From positions 62,001 to 126,000 of the forward strand of contig JAZSCN010000003.1 of assembly GCA_045602925.1 (NCBI GenBank): DNA of 64,000 nt. Direction: 5' to 3'. Shown here in pieces: positions 7,479 to 15,555 of this stretch (within the stretch, counting starts at the first letter, position 1; every line of letters starts with the position of its first letter). The translations under genes were made by a program, and so were the position numbers. The notes beneath the pieces were generated by a model. The model had not been told where the DNA came from. It did no database searches and saw nothing but the letters and a program-made list of their open reading frames with translations. The DNA is from UBA7477 sp045602925 (lineage in GTDB: Bacteria > Bacillota > Clostridia > Oscillospirales > Ruminococcaceae).

Positions 7479-8435
7479 TTACTTATTAAGCTTGGAAGTG
7501 TCAAAACCATTCTGCTTAAACCAATCATCGACCGGTACCTCAGTAGTGGGGTCGACATTAGAAGGATGAACCATTGCAGGCTCCTTCTTTACGAAGGCAG
7601 GAACCTCATCCTCCTTAACTGCAGGTGTAGAAGGGGTAACAGTCTTAACAGGTGCGGGTGCATCATTAATGTTAAGATAAGTTTCCTTGAATACCTTAGT
7701 AATCTCATCAAAGTCGAGGGTCGGGTCCATCGTGCTAAGGTCATGACAAGCATCATAAATCTCCTGAATCTCAGCCGGGGTCTTACCGAGGTTGGTATCA
7801 GACAAGCTGAAGTTAGAAGTGCTATAATCATTAAGGCCATACTGGTTCTTTGTTACACGAACTACAAGATTTACACCACTAGGACTCAAATCATAAACCT
7901 TAGGACCTACATTAATCTCAATAGTCTTATCAGGAGAGAATGCACGGGCCTTTTCGGTCCAATCAGCATCAAGCTCACCATCAAGAGCAGACTTAATAAG
8001 AGTCTGAAGCTTCTTGCCCATATCAAGAATCTTTACCTTACCCTCATTAGAAGGATTGGTCGGGTCCTTGATAACATAAACGTTACAATAAGCACCAGCC
8101 TTATAGAAAAGACGCTTATCCATCTCTTCCTGTTCCTCCTTAGTACCCTTATACTTAATACGATAAGAATAATCGGCTACCGGACACTTGGCATTCCAAG
8201 TACGGGGAGAAAGAATAGAATGCCACTTACCATTGGAATCCTGCCAAGAATACTTGATGTACTTAACCATGGTCTTACGGAGACCCTCCTTGCCTTCCTT
8301 AGTATAAGGAATAAGACGAAGGATATACTCCTTACCAGCCTCGAGCTTAAGCTTCTCCTTCCAAATACCATCAGCGGTATCAGTAGACATTACAGACGAA
8401 CGAACTTCCTCAAAAATATCATTTACGTTAAACAT
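7479..8435 (-). CDS. Single-stranded DNA-binding protein (T4 gp32-like)
   Basis: Coats ssDNA during replication and recombination. It is 318 residues (T4 gp32 is 301). The core matches gp32: aromatic residues before CPVADYS, then YCNVYVIKDPTNPSNEGKV. An acidic, Pro-rich C-terminal region is followed by DDWFKQNGFDTSKLNK. T4 gp32 holds zinc with one His and three Cys. Here only one Cys (in AKCPVAD) and a nearby His remain in that stretch, so the zinc site seems lost. Codons are strongly biased and G+C-richer than in the neighbours, as expected for an abundant protein. Confidence 0.85.
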   Translation of the reverse strand: MFNVNDIFEEVRSSVMSTDTADGIWKEKLKLEAGKEYILRLIPYTKEGKEGLRKTMVKYIKYSWQDSNGKWHSILSPRTWNAKCPVADYSYRIKYKGTKEEQEEMDKRLFYKAGAYCNVYVIKDPTNPSNEGKVKILDMGKKLQTLIKSALDGELDADWTEKARAFSPDKTIEINVGPKVYDLSPSGVNLVVRVTKNQYGLNDYSTSNFSLSDTNLGKTPAEIQEIYDACHDLSTMDPTLDFDEITKVFKETYLNINDAPAPVKTVTPSTPAVKEDEVPAFVKKEPAMVHPSNVDPTTEVPVDDWFKQNGFDTSKLNK

Positions 8436-8449
8436 ATTACTTTTTTACT

Positions 8450-8470
8450 TTCTATCTTAATTTTGTTCTA
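8450..8470 (-). promoter_or_regulatory. AGAACA-type promoter for the gp32-like gene
   Basis: AGAACA, four bases, then TAAGAT, with an 18-base leader before the ATG at 8435. The box encodes the last codons of the upstream gene (IEQN-stop). The leader is longer than in most members of this class. Confidence 0.5.
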
Positions 8471-9080
8471 TTTTACTTTTTAACTTATTTCCTAATTCTT
8501 TTAATTCTTTACTGTTAATGTATTGATGTTTGGTTTTGGAAAACATCCCATCAAAATCATTAAAGGTAATATTAATATAATCTGATTTTAACTCAGTTCT
8601 ATTAACTTCCAAAGCATGAAGATGATAATAGGATATTTTCTGCTCATTTAGATGGATTAGTATCCATGGAATACCCATATTATTAACACATGTTCTGTAA
8701 TCTTTGGTAGGTAGGTTATTACTTAAACAAAATGCAACAATATGTTTAAATCCATCTATGAGACTTTGAAGAGATTCCGGAGAATCTACAAATTGATCAT
8801 ATTTTACCGTATTCCATCTACTATAAGCAATTATTGCACTGTGTTTCAAATAATCCTGAAGAGGAATATATTTTAATTCACGATACTTTAGACTTGCTAT
8901 AAAAAACTTATACGGGTTAATATGTTTAAATTGATTGAAAAATAACTCTAAACGATAGAGATAAATTTTTGTCTCTTCGTCTATGTTAAAATCTTTACGG
9001 GGTTTATATGGTCGATTATTTGCTTCGCCGATAGCTTTCAAATAATCATTATAAATTCTTTGTTGAAACTCATTTACCAT
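8457..9080 (-). CDS. Unknown 207-aa protein at the gp59 (helicase loader) position
   Basis: Lies directly upstream of the gp32-like gene, where T4 has gene 59 (217 residues), and is of similar size, basic and mostly helical (LYRLELFFNQFKHINPYKFF). No motif proves it is the loader. The assignment rests on synteny, length and composition. Its start overlaps the preceding stop. The promoter of the gp32-like gene lies in its last codons. Confidence 0.6.
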   Translation of the reverse strand: MVNEFQQRIYNDYLKAIGEANNRPYKPRKDFNIDEETKIYLYRLELFFNQFKHINPYKFFIASLKYRELKYIPLQDYLKHSAIIAYSRWNTVKYDQFVDSPESLQSLIDGFKHIVAFCLSNNLPTKDYRTCVNNMGIPWILIHLNEQKISYYHLHALEVNRTELKSDYINITFNDFDGMFSKTKHQYINSKELKELGNKLKSKIEQN

Positions 9081-9366
9081 TATTTGTACCTATCATTCTA
9101 CCTAACTTAGAAATATATTTGGAAGAAGCAATACTTGGTTCTATTGTAAGTAATGTTCTATAAACTTCCAAATCACTATCTTCGTTAAGTAATGCTTTTA
9201 AGAGTTCACGATATTTTTCTTCAGTTAAAACTAATGCGAAAATATGTTGGAAATTTAATTTTTTATTTTTAAGTAGTGAGCAAAGGGTACAGAAATTATA
9301 AACGATATACTTAGATTCTTCATATAATAAACCTTCGTAAGGTGCTTTTATTTCGTTAAATTCCAC
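9070..9366 (-). CDS. Unknown 98-aa protein at the gp33 position
   Basis: A small helical protein (YIVYNFCTLCSLLKNKKLNFQHIF). In T4 the order is 33-59-32. Here the order helicase, 98 aa, 207 aa, gp32-like places this gene where gp33, the late co-activator (112 residues), would be. However, its C-terminus lacks the hydrophobic clamp-binding peptide of gp33, so identity is uncertain. Confidence 0.6.
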   Translation of the reverse strand: MEFNEIKAPYEGLLYEESKYIVYNFCTLCSLLKNKKLNFQHIFALVLTEEKYRELLKALLNEDSDLEVYRTLLTIEPSIASSKYISKLGRMIGTNNGK

Positions 9367-9376
9367 TCACTATTAC

Positions 9377-10723
9377 TTATTGGCCATTTTCTATAATTTC
9401 ATCTAAAGAAAGAACATTTTCAATAGTTGAAATTGCATTCCTATCTTCTTCTGAAATATTTGTCGTTTGTGTATTTTCCATATCTTCAAAACGCAAATAT
9501 GGTTGATTGAAAAACAAACTAATAGAAAAACCATTTGCTCCAAGTCGAGACTTAAGGAAAGTACATCTCATAATATTCATTTCCTTATCTTCAGGCTGTT
9601 GATTAAGAGAAAGAATAAGGTCAGCTTCTGCTGCAATAGCAATAGATTCTGCAATATGGCTAAGCTCGGCTGATTTTTCCTTCATACCTTCTCGGTTAAT
9701 CTGACATGCAGTCCAAATAGGAAGTTTATATTTGTATGTCAAAGCACGTAATTTACGTGTAATCATCTTACCTGCTTCATTAGAATTATCCGAACCCGGC
9801 GCAGTAAGAAGAGTAAGGTAATCTATACAAATTACATCAAATTTATGTCCTCCTTTATATAAATCTGCAATATAACCATCAATTTGCTCAACCGTCATAG
9901 TAGCAGGCGGAAACTCTTTAATGAGAATATTGCCATATTCAGAGTTATTAATAGCAGAAGTCAATTCATCAGTCATAAATGCTAATGAATTAATAGGTAA
10001 AGTGAATAAAGATGAGTAAATTCGGGAAGCGTAAATCTCTTCACTCATTTCCAGTGAAATAACAAGTACATTTTTACCTTGTTTTGCTGCATTAACTGCT
10101 ATATTAGCAAGAAGAATAGACTTACCCATATTAGTAGGAGCCGCTACAATAGAAAGGCATTTACCATCAGCCATTACACCACCATTAATATTCTTATCTA
10201 TTTCCTTAAATCCAGTAGATAGACGATTAGTAGAAGATTTAAGAGACTCAATATAACGGTCTACATCCTTATAAATGTCATAACCCTTATCAAAAAGAAG
10301 AGAAATGCCTGCAATTTCCTCAAATCTATTAACTAGGTAAGAAGGTTCTATTTCATTCTTTATCATCTTATCGACAGCTGATGATAAAGTAATAGAAGCA
10401 AGTTTTTCTTTAATATATTTTTCGCTTTCTTTATATAAAATTTCTTCTTTTACTGAATCTAGTGAGATATTAGCAGTATCATTATAAAACTTCTTAAATG
10501 AAGTAAAGAAATTAGGGTCATTAGCAAATAATTTAATTTCTTCTACGGAAGGGAGCTTGCTATGGTCGTCCCAGAATTTTTTGTAAAAATCAGCTACAAT
10601 ATTATAGTTATTATCTACAAATAATTTATTATCAAGGTATCGTACCACTCTACTCATATAAACCGAATCAGTAGTAAGTGCCTTAATAATCAACTTTTCT
10701 AAAAACTGTTTATTAATCTCCAT
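9377..10723 (-). CDS. Replicative DNA helicase (DnaB family, T4 gp41-like)
   Basis: Unwinds DNA at the fork and recruits primase. 448 residues (T4 gp41 is 475). The N-terminal helical domain is followed by a RecA-like core: Walker A VAAPTNMGKSILLA (about residue 190), VISLEMSEE, Walker B-like FDVICIDYLTLL (about 280), ACQINREGMK and the LSLNQQ/ FLKSRLGANG region. It leads the operon helicase-98aa-207aa and starts 28 bases after an AGAACT box. Confidence 0.9.
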   Translation of the reverse strand: MEINKQFLEKLIIKALTTDSVYMSRVVRYLDNKLFVDNNYNIVADFYKKFWDDHSKLPSVEEIKLFANDPNFFTSFKKFYNDTANISLDSVKEEILYKESEKYIKEKLASITLSSAVDKMIKNEIEPSYLVNRFEEIAGISLLFDKGYDIYKDVDRYIESLKSSTNRLSTGFKEIDKNINGGVMADGKCLSIVAAPTNMGKSILLANIAVNAAKQGKNVLVISLEMSEEIYASRIYSSLFTLPINSLAFMTDELTSAINNSEYGNILIKEFPPATMTVEQIDGYIADLYKGGHKFDVICIDYLTLLTAPGSDNSNEAGKMITRKLRALTYKYKLPIWTACQINREGMKEKSAELSHIAESIAIAAEADLILSLNQQPEDKEMNIMRCTFLKSRLGANGFSISLFFNQPYLRFEDMENTQTTNISEEDRNAISTIENVLSLDEIIENGQ

Positions 10724-10738
10724 AGAAAATACTTTTAA

Positions 10739-10757
10739 AAATTATCTAATAGTTCTG
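10739..10757 (-). promoter_or_regulatory. AGAACT promoter of the helicase operon
   Basis: AGAACT-ATTA-GATAAT on the minus strand, with a 17-base leader to the ATG at 10723. Confidence 0.55.
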
Positions 10758-10834
10758 ATTTCAAATATAGTCAAAATAAATTTTTTGCTTTTTTCATTTC
10801 AGAACATTTTTTAATTTTACTTTAAATTAAGTAA

Positions 10835-10842
10835 AATAAATA
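10835..10842 (+). promoter_or_regulatory. Late-type box AATAAATA
   Basis: AATAAATA is 11 bases before the ATG at 10854, inside the 130-base A+T-rich divergent region with the helicase promoter. Nothing else is apparent in that gap. Confidence 0.45.
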
Positions 10843-10853
10843 TTAATACGATC

Positions 10854-12962
10854 ATGACTTATATATCTCGCGAACAACTAATAGAAGATGTTTTGAATGA
10901 AGATCTTGGTCTCGTATCCTCTAATGGTCCACGTAAGCGTGCATCTGTTATTGTTGATACTAATGAGATTGATGGTGATTCTAAGAAAAAGCATTCTAAG
11001 GGTGGACAGTCACGTAAAGCTATCGATGCTTCTACAGACATGTTCAGAAAGCCAAAAAATTCAGAAATTAAAAATATTGTAAGAACTCTTGGTCATAATC
11101 CTACTTCAGATGACCAGACTAATCAGATTCGTGCATTCTCTAAGTTACTTTCTGACTTTGACCTTCTCGATAAGCATTATGGTTCTAAACAAACAGATTG
11201 GAATGAAGGTAAAACAAACCATCATCAGGTAGCTAATAGCATAACTAATATTAAGCGTGAGCTTATCAAACGCTATAAGAAGAATATGGATACTCCAATC
11301 GAGGATTTGTCAGATGTTATTCAAAATTCTCGTGAAGCTCTTGAGCAGGAACTTGGTGTTAATGTTCCTGAGGTTATTGGTGCATTCAAAAATTGGCGTG
11401 ACATCCTTGTATACAATTCTAAAGTTAAGACTGCTAAATTCCCTAAGGGTTTCAATATGCAGTTGATGGCTAATGTTGAGAAAGCAGCTACTACTAACTA
11501 TGAAGAGGCATATACTAATCTTAATAGGTACCTTTTAGACAAAGCTACTAGCTTTAAGAGCCCTGAAGCATTAGCTAAATGGATTAATAGCAACCAGACA
11601 ATTTATGCAATTCTTAATGACCCGACAGCTAAGCGTAGTTTTGATGCTGCTATGACTTCCCCGAACGTTAAAACTATTGAAGAGTTTATAATGTTCATGG
11701 TCAAAGACTTGGAAGGGAAGAGCATTAAGCCTAATAGAGGCAATACTATGGCTTATATTAATAATGTAGCTCGTAAGCGTATTCAATACTTTGACCTTAT
11801 GATGAAGCGTAAGGGTTATAAGGATGGTATTGCAAGTTGGCCTGATGTTATTGATTTCTTGGAAGAGTATAAGCCATTTGTTTATGAACGTATTCTCAGA
11901 AATTATGATGTTACTGGCGACCAACTTCGTTCTTTCGGTTCCGGTTTGGCATTCTGTGATTATCTCTTCTCTGACCCTGAACGACTTTGGAAGATTCTTG
12001 AACCTCTTCAAGGTAGTGAAGGTGGTAAAGGTGTAGAAATGAGTGTTATGCACCGTGATTTGGAGAAGAAGGAAAAGCGTCTTAAGAATAAGATTGAAGG
12101 TAATGGTACTAGTTCCAGGAGAGGTCCACAGGCTTCTACAATTGATGAACTTAAAGAAAAGATTGCTAGCCGCGAAAAAATGTGCGAAGAATTGGCTGCA
12201 GAGTTACGAGAAATTGCTAAGAGAAATGGCCTTCGTACAAAAGATGACCGCTTGAATGACCCTGAATATTCAAAGGTTTATAAGGTAAAGAATAAAGCTG
12301 GTAAGGAAGCTGCCGCTTATCGACTTACTTTAAAGAAGCGTCTTGAGGCAGTTGCACAGAATGGCGGTGAAGAGCCCCGTCGTAAATCTTTGGAAGATGA
12401 ATATGCAGAGATTCGTGATGAACGTGAAGCTCTCGAAGATAAAGCCTATAATCGTCTTAAAGATGATAATGCGATGGATTTATTCCAGCAGCAATATAAT
12501 CGTCAGAAGACTCGTGATGCAGCTGGTGACTTTGATATTGGTACTGGTTATGTAATGATGGGTTGGAGCTTTAAGTTTGATAGTGAGAAGCATTACGAGG
12601 TAGCAGAGTTTATTGAAAATTATATTGATAAGAAACTCAACGGCGAAGAACTTAAGAATAATAAGGAAGATTTGATTAACGTTACTACAGAGCCTGACCG
12701 CTATGAAGGTAAAATGCACACATATCCATGCACACGAGTAATTATTGAATATCCTAAGGGTTCTCACCTCTACAAACGTGTTACAAGCATTAAGGATAAG
12801 TCTCAGCGTTCTGTAATTATCACTGAAATTATTATGGACGTTATCAACAAAGTTAAGGCCAAATATGGTGTTACTCTTGACCTTGTAGACGGTAGACAAG
12901 ACCCGCGTCATCGCATTAAGATTCTTTCTAAGAATGATGCAGTCGGTTATAGCTTCCGTTAA
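10854..12962 (+). CDS. Large late protein with capsid-targeting-like N-terminus
   Basis: A 702-residue protein with no recognised family. The N-terminus MTYISREQLIEDVLNEDLG carries an LxE site like T4 packaged proteins. A very basic stretch follows (GPRKRASV, DSKKKHSKGGQSRKA). The centre is helical and charged, with a coiled coil around 390-520 (LEKKEKRLKNK, EIRDEREALEDKAY). The C-terminus ends in a compact domain. Codon choice is strongly biased, suggesting high expression. A single late transcription unit is bounded by a terminator. It may be an internal head or injected protein. Confidence 0.8.
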   Translation: MTYISREQLIEDVLNEDLGLVSSNGPRKRASVIVDTNEIDGDSKKKHSKGGQSRKAIDASTDMFRKPKNSEIKNIVRTLGHNPTSDDQTNQIRAFSKLLSDFDLLDKHYGSKQTDWNEGKTNHHQVANSITNIKRELIKRYKKNMDTPIEDLSDVIQNSREALEQELGVNVPEVIGAFKNWRDILVYNSKVKTAKFPKGFNMQLMANVEKAATTNYEEAYTNLNRYLLDKATSFKSPEALAKWINSNQTIYAILNDPTAKRSFDAAMTSPNVKTIEEFIMFMVKDLEGKSIKPNRGNTMAYINNVARKRIQYFDLMMKRKGYKDGIASWPDVIDFLEEYKPFVYERILRNYDVTGDQLRSFGSGLAFCDYLFSDPERLWKILEPLQGSEGGKGVEMSVMHRDLEKKEKRLKNKIEGNGTSSRRGPQASTIDELKEKIASREKMCEELAAELREIAKRNGLRTKDDRLNDPEYSKVYKVKNKAGKEAAAYRLTLKKRLEAVAQNGGEEPRRKSLEDEYAEIRDEREALEDKAYNRLKDDNAMDLFQQQYNRQKTRDAAGDFDIGTGYVMMGWSFKFDSEKHYEVAEFIENYIDKKLNGEELKNNKEDLINVTTEPDRYEGKMHTYPCTRVIIEYPKGSHLYKRVTSIKDKSQRSVIITEIIMDVINKVKAKYGVTLDLVDGRQDPRHRIKILSKNDAVGYSFR

Positions 12963-12983
12963 TATAGATAAACAAAGTAAAAG

Positions 12984-13012
12984 AAAAACCCGCGATTAAA
13001 TCGCGGGTTTTT
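12984..13012. terminator. Bidirectional hairpin terminator
   Basis: AAAACCCGCGA stem with complement and flanking A/T runs, between the 702-residue late gene and the convergent uvsX-like gene. Confidence 0.85.
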
Positions 13013-13014
13013 TA

Positions 13015-14193
13015 TTAATCTTCATTCATTATTTCCTGTTCTATTTCAACGTCCTTCTTAATAGCGGCTCGTCGTTCAGCTTCAGTTTTATAATGCCATG
13101 CTTTTTCAACATATGGTTGAAGCTTATCAATAAATCCTTCCCAGAATTCAGCATTAAATTGAATATCCTTTGAGAATCCATAGAATTCATCAGTCTCAGC
13201 ATCACGAATTCGGCCACCAACGTTCTTTAATGCGCCAAGTGCACATGCCAAATCCATCAATCCATAATACTTAGAGAGACCATTTTCAAAGCTAATATAC
13301 ATATAAGCTTCATTAAGAGGTTTACAAATACGGTTCTTTACACCAAGACCACGTACTTCAATACCAACTTCGCCATGGGAACCACCGACGGCTTCCTCAT
13401 CAATCTTTCTAGCATCATCTTTAGCTTTTACATTGTTAGCGCTAAGTTGCACAATAGTAGTAGGGAGATAACGAACAATCTTACCACCCGGCATTGGTTT
13501 AACGAGAGTAGGATGCATCGAGCCGGGGTCATCATAGATATGATTAGTACAGATGATTGTAGTCTGTGTCATACCCGCAAGAGAGTTACAGGCCTTAATA
13601 AGAGCCTTCATAGAACCTGCATAAGAACCCATATCCTTAGAGTCGCTGTTCTTTTCCATGCGCTTATAATCCATTTCTGAAATCATAGCACCAAGAGAGT
13701 CAATAACGATAAAGAACTGACCGACTAGACCAAGGTCATGAACATTCGAAAGGAACTTATATACTGCATTCTTACATTGCTCGATAGTCTTAACGGGGAA
13801 GTAGATAATTTTAGAAGTATCAAGGCCGAGATTAGAAGCAAACTCATGGTCAATAGCAAATTCACTATCAAAAATCACAATTTGCTTACCAGCTTGTTGT
13901 GCTTTAGCTGCAGTCTGCAAAGCAATATATGTCTTACCAGTCGAACTTTCTGCAGCTAACAGAGACATACGTGCCTCAGGGAAACCACCTCTAAGATGAC
14001 CTGAAACCAGAGCATTCAAAATATAACATCCGGTATCTTCAAAGCTCTTAACGTTAGACATTGCTTCGTCAAGGAATGAAACCATCGGAGAGTACTCACG
14101 AAGAACATCTATCGCCGCCGCAATACGCTTACGCTTCTCTTCAGGAGAAAGAGAAGCAATATCAACAATTTCTTTTTCTTTCTTTTTTGCCAT
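13015..14193 (-). CDS. UvsX recombinase (RecA family)
   Basis: Strand exchange for recombination-dependent replication and repair. 392 residues (T4 UvsX is 391). Walker A is AAESSTGKTYIAL (about residues 80-92), then VIFDSEFAID, Walker B FFIVIDSLGAM (about 160-170), TTIICTNHIYDD and the glycine loop KPMPGGKIVRY. The N-terminus is Lys-rich. Its partner UvsY is at 43.1 kb and gp32-like at 7.5 kb. A perfect hairpin lies 8 bases upstream of the ATG. Codons are biased toward high expression. Confidence 0.92.
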   Translation of the reverse strand: MAKKKEKEIVDIASLSPEEKRKRIAAAIDVLREYSPMVSFLDEAMSNVKSFEDTGCYILNALVSGHLRGGFPEARMSLLAAESSTGKTYIALQTAAKAQQAGKQIVIFDSEFAIDHEFASNLGLDTSKIIYFPVKTIEQCKNAVYKFLSNVHDLGLVGQFFIVIDSLGAMISEMDYKRMEKNSDSKDMGSYAGSMKALIKACNSLAGMTQTTIICTNHIYDDPGSMHPTLVKPMPGGKIVRYLPTTIVQLSANNVKAKDDARKIDEEAVGGSHGEVGIEVRGLGVKNRICKPLNEAYMYISFENGLSKYYGLMDLACALGALKNVGGRIRDAETDEFYGFSKDIQFNAEFWEGFIDKLQPYVEKAWHYKTEAERRAAIKKDVEIEQEIMNED

Positions 14194-14201
14194 AAAAAGT
14201 T

Positions 14202-14225
14202 AAGGGTTACCTACTGGTAACCCTT
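14202..14225 (-). terminator. Hairpin directly upstream of uvsX
   Basis: AAGGGTTACC and its complement around a four-base loop, followed by AACTTTTT and then the uvsX ATG at 14193. It could terminate the gene at 14236 or gate uvsX expression. I see no separate uvsX promoter between hairpin and start. Confidence 0.65.
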
Positions 14226-14235
14226 TTTAAGTTAA

Positions 14236-14622
14236 TTACTTAGTAGGTGTAATCTCAATTTCACCCTCAGCGGTACGCTTTACCTTGCTAGTACCCTCAA
14301 CTGTATGGTAATAAATTGCCTTAAGTCTAGGGGTAATAGAATTATTCTGAAGGACGTGTCGGGCATCAATTTCCCAAACATTTTCACCTTCAGTAAGAAG
14401 GGCACCGAAAAGATAAGGAATCATTTCAAAGTTAAGACGAGATTGAATCTCACCGGTCTTCTTATCGACCTCCTCACTGGTGCTAAAAATAACAGTCATT
14501 GGGTCTTTTACAAGGATTTTGCTGTTACCTGTCCAACTAAGACCACTTGATGCGTCTACACCAATAGATGTGAATGAACCATCACTCCAAATAATAAATT
14601 TATCATCTGAATTCATATACAT
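14236..14622 (-). CDS. Unknown 128-aa protein upstream of uvsX
   Basis: Beta-rich (FIIWSDGSFTSIGVDASSGLSW), no Cys, basic/Thr-rich tail. Preceded by AGAACC-ACGA-TATAAT eight bases before the ATG, and followed by the hairpin before uvsX. No family recognised; the position suggests early or middle expression with recombination genes. Confidence 0.75.
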   Translation of the reverse strand: MYMNSDDKFIIWSDGSFTSIGVDASSGLSWTGNSKILVKDPMTVIFSTSEEVDKKTGEIQSRLNFEMIPYLFGALLTEGENVWEIDARHVLQNNSITPRLKAIYYHTVEGTSKVKRTAEGEIEITPTK

Positions 14623-14623
14623 T

Positions 14624-14642
14624 TATTATATCGTGGTTCTAG
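14624..14642 (-). promoter_or_regulatory. AGAACC-N4-TATAAT promoter
   Basis: One mismatch to AGAACT, an exact TATAAT, four-base spacing, 8 bases to the ATG at 14622. Confidence 0.6.
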
Positions 14643-14731
14643 AATAATAGGAAGTAAATTAATAAGTATAAAATAGTTTTACTTAAAATTAAGTATAATT
14701 TACAATTTAATTTTTAGTTTATCATTTTAGT

Positions 14732-14739
14732 AATAAATA
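14732..14739 (+). promoter_or_regulatory. Late-type box AATAAATA
   Basis: Seven bases before the ATG at 14747, divergent from the AGAACC promoter at 14624-14642. Confidence 0.55.
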
Positions 14740-14746
14740 ACTGTAT

Positions 14747-15499
14747 ATGAAGAAGCGTAATTTTTTTGCTAATAAGTCCAATTCTTCATTCCTCAACATG
14801 GTAAAGATGATTACCGAATCTGCTGAGGACGAGACAGAGGGTCTTGACTTTGAAGAAGATGTTGATGGTGCTGAAGATGACTTCGGTGCTGAAGATGATT
14901 TTGCTGATGACGAGATGGCCGACGATGAACTCGGTGATGAGGAAGCTGGTGACGAGGTAACTCTCACTCTTCCACGTGACGTTGCTCAGACTCTTTACGA
15001 TATGCTTGGTGAAATGCTCGGCGGTGAAGAGGGTGCTGACGAATTCGGTGATGACGAGATGGCCGACGATGAGTTCGGTGCTGAAGATGACTTTGCCGAT
15101 GACGAAATGGGTGATGATTTCGGCCCTGAGGAGTTCGAGCAGGACGACGAAGAGGAAGATGCCGAAGACGAGGACGCAGAGGAAGAAGATGAGTGTGAAA
15201 AGGATGACGAAGCATCTGAAGAAGATGAAGAAGTTCTTGGTTCCAATCAGACCAATGTTGCTCAGTCTACAATCTCTCGTGACGGTGCTCCTAAGCGTTC
15301 TAAGGCTAACACCACTTGGAATACTGGCAAGACTGTAAAGTCCGTTTTTGACCAGACTGTTTCTCACGAAGGTGAGCCTGCAGGTACTTCCCGTGATGGT
15401 GCTCCTAAGCGTTCTAAGTTCAGCAAGGAACCTAATCGTTCTAAGACTGTTTCCAGCCGCCTCCAGCCTGGTAAGCACATCTTTGAGATTGGTAAGTAA
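14747..15499 (+). CDS. Very acidic late protein with repeated basic tail motif
   Basis: 250 residues. The N-terminus (SSFLNMVKMITESAED) carries an IxE site resembling capsid-targeting peptides. Residues about 25-165 are extremely acidic, with repeated blocks such as FGAEDDFADDEM. The tail contains two exact copies of SRDGAPKRSK (encoded at 15275-15304 and 15389-15418) and more Arg/Ser-Lys motifs. Such polyacidic proteins can act as scaffolding or DNA mimics; T4 has an acidic scaffold core, but identity is not established. Late promoter, own terminator. Confidence 0.8.
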   Translation: MKKRNFFANKSNSSFLNMVKMITESAEDETEGLDFEEDVDGAEDDFGAEDDFADDEMADDELGDEEAGDEVTLTLPRDVAQTLYDMLGEMLGGEEGADEFGDDEMADDEFGAEDDFADDEMGDDFGPEEFEQDDEEEDAEDEDAEEEDECEKDDEASEEDEEVLGSNQTNVAQSTISRDGAPKRSKANTTWNTGKTVKSVFDQTVSHEGEPAGTSRDGAPKRSKFSKEPNRSKTVSSRLQPGKHIFEIGK

Positions 15500-15524
15500 T
15501 ATTTTAAGTACAATTTAATATAAT

Positions 15525-15552
15525 AAAAACCCGAGGATTTCCTCGGGTTTTT
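15525..15552. terminator. Bidirectional hairpin terminator
   Basis: AAAACCCGAGGA stem with complement, between the acidic late gene and the convergent DNA polymerase gene. Confidence 0.85.
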
Positions 15553-15555
15553 ATT

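Noticed and set aside
7458..8483. Long plus-strand open frame opposite the gp32-like gene
   Set aside because: It is a shadow of a codon-biased gene, its translation is Leu/Ile/Arg-rich without domain features, and it runs through the inverted repeat and promoter.
10724..10853. Possible tRNA or small RNA in the 130-base A+T-rich gap
   Set aside because: No cloverleaf or stable stem was seen; only divergent promoter elements are present.
14786..15478. Open frames opposite and out of phase with the acidic late gene
   Set aside because: They arise from GAT/GAG/GAC repeats and give low-complexity products. The forward acidic frame has the late promoter.
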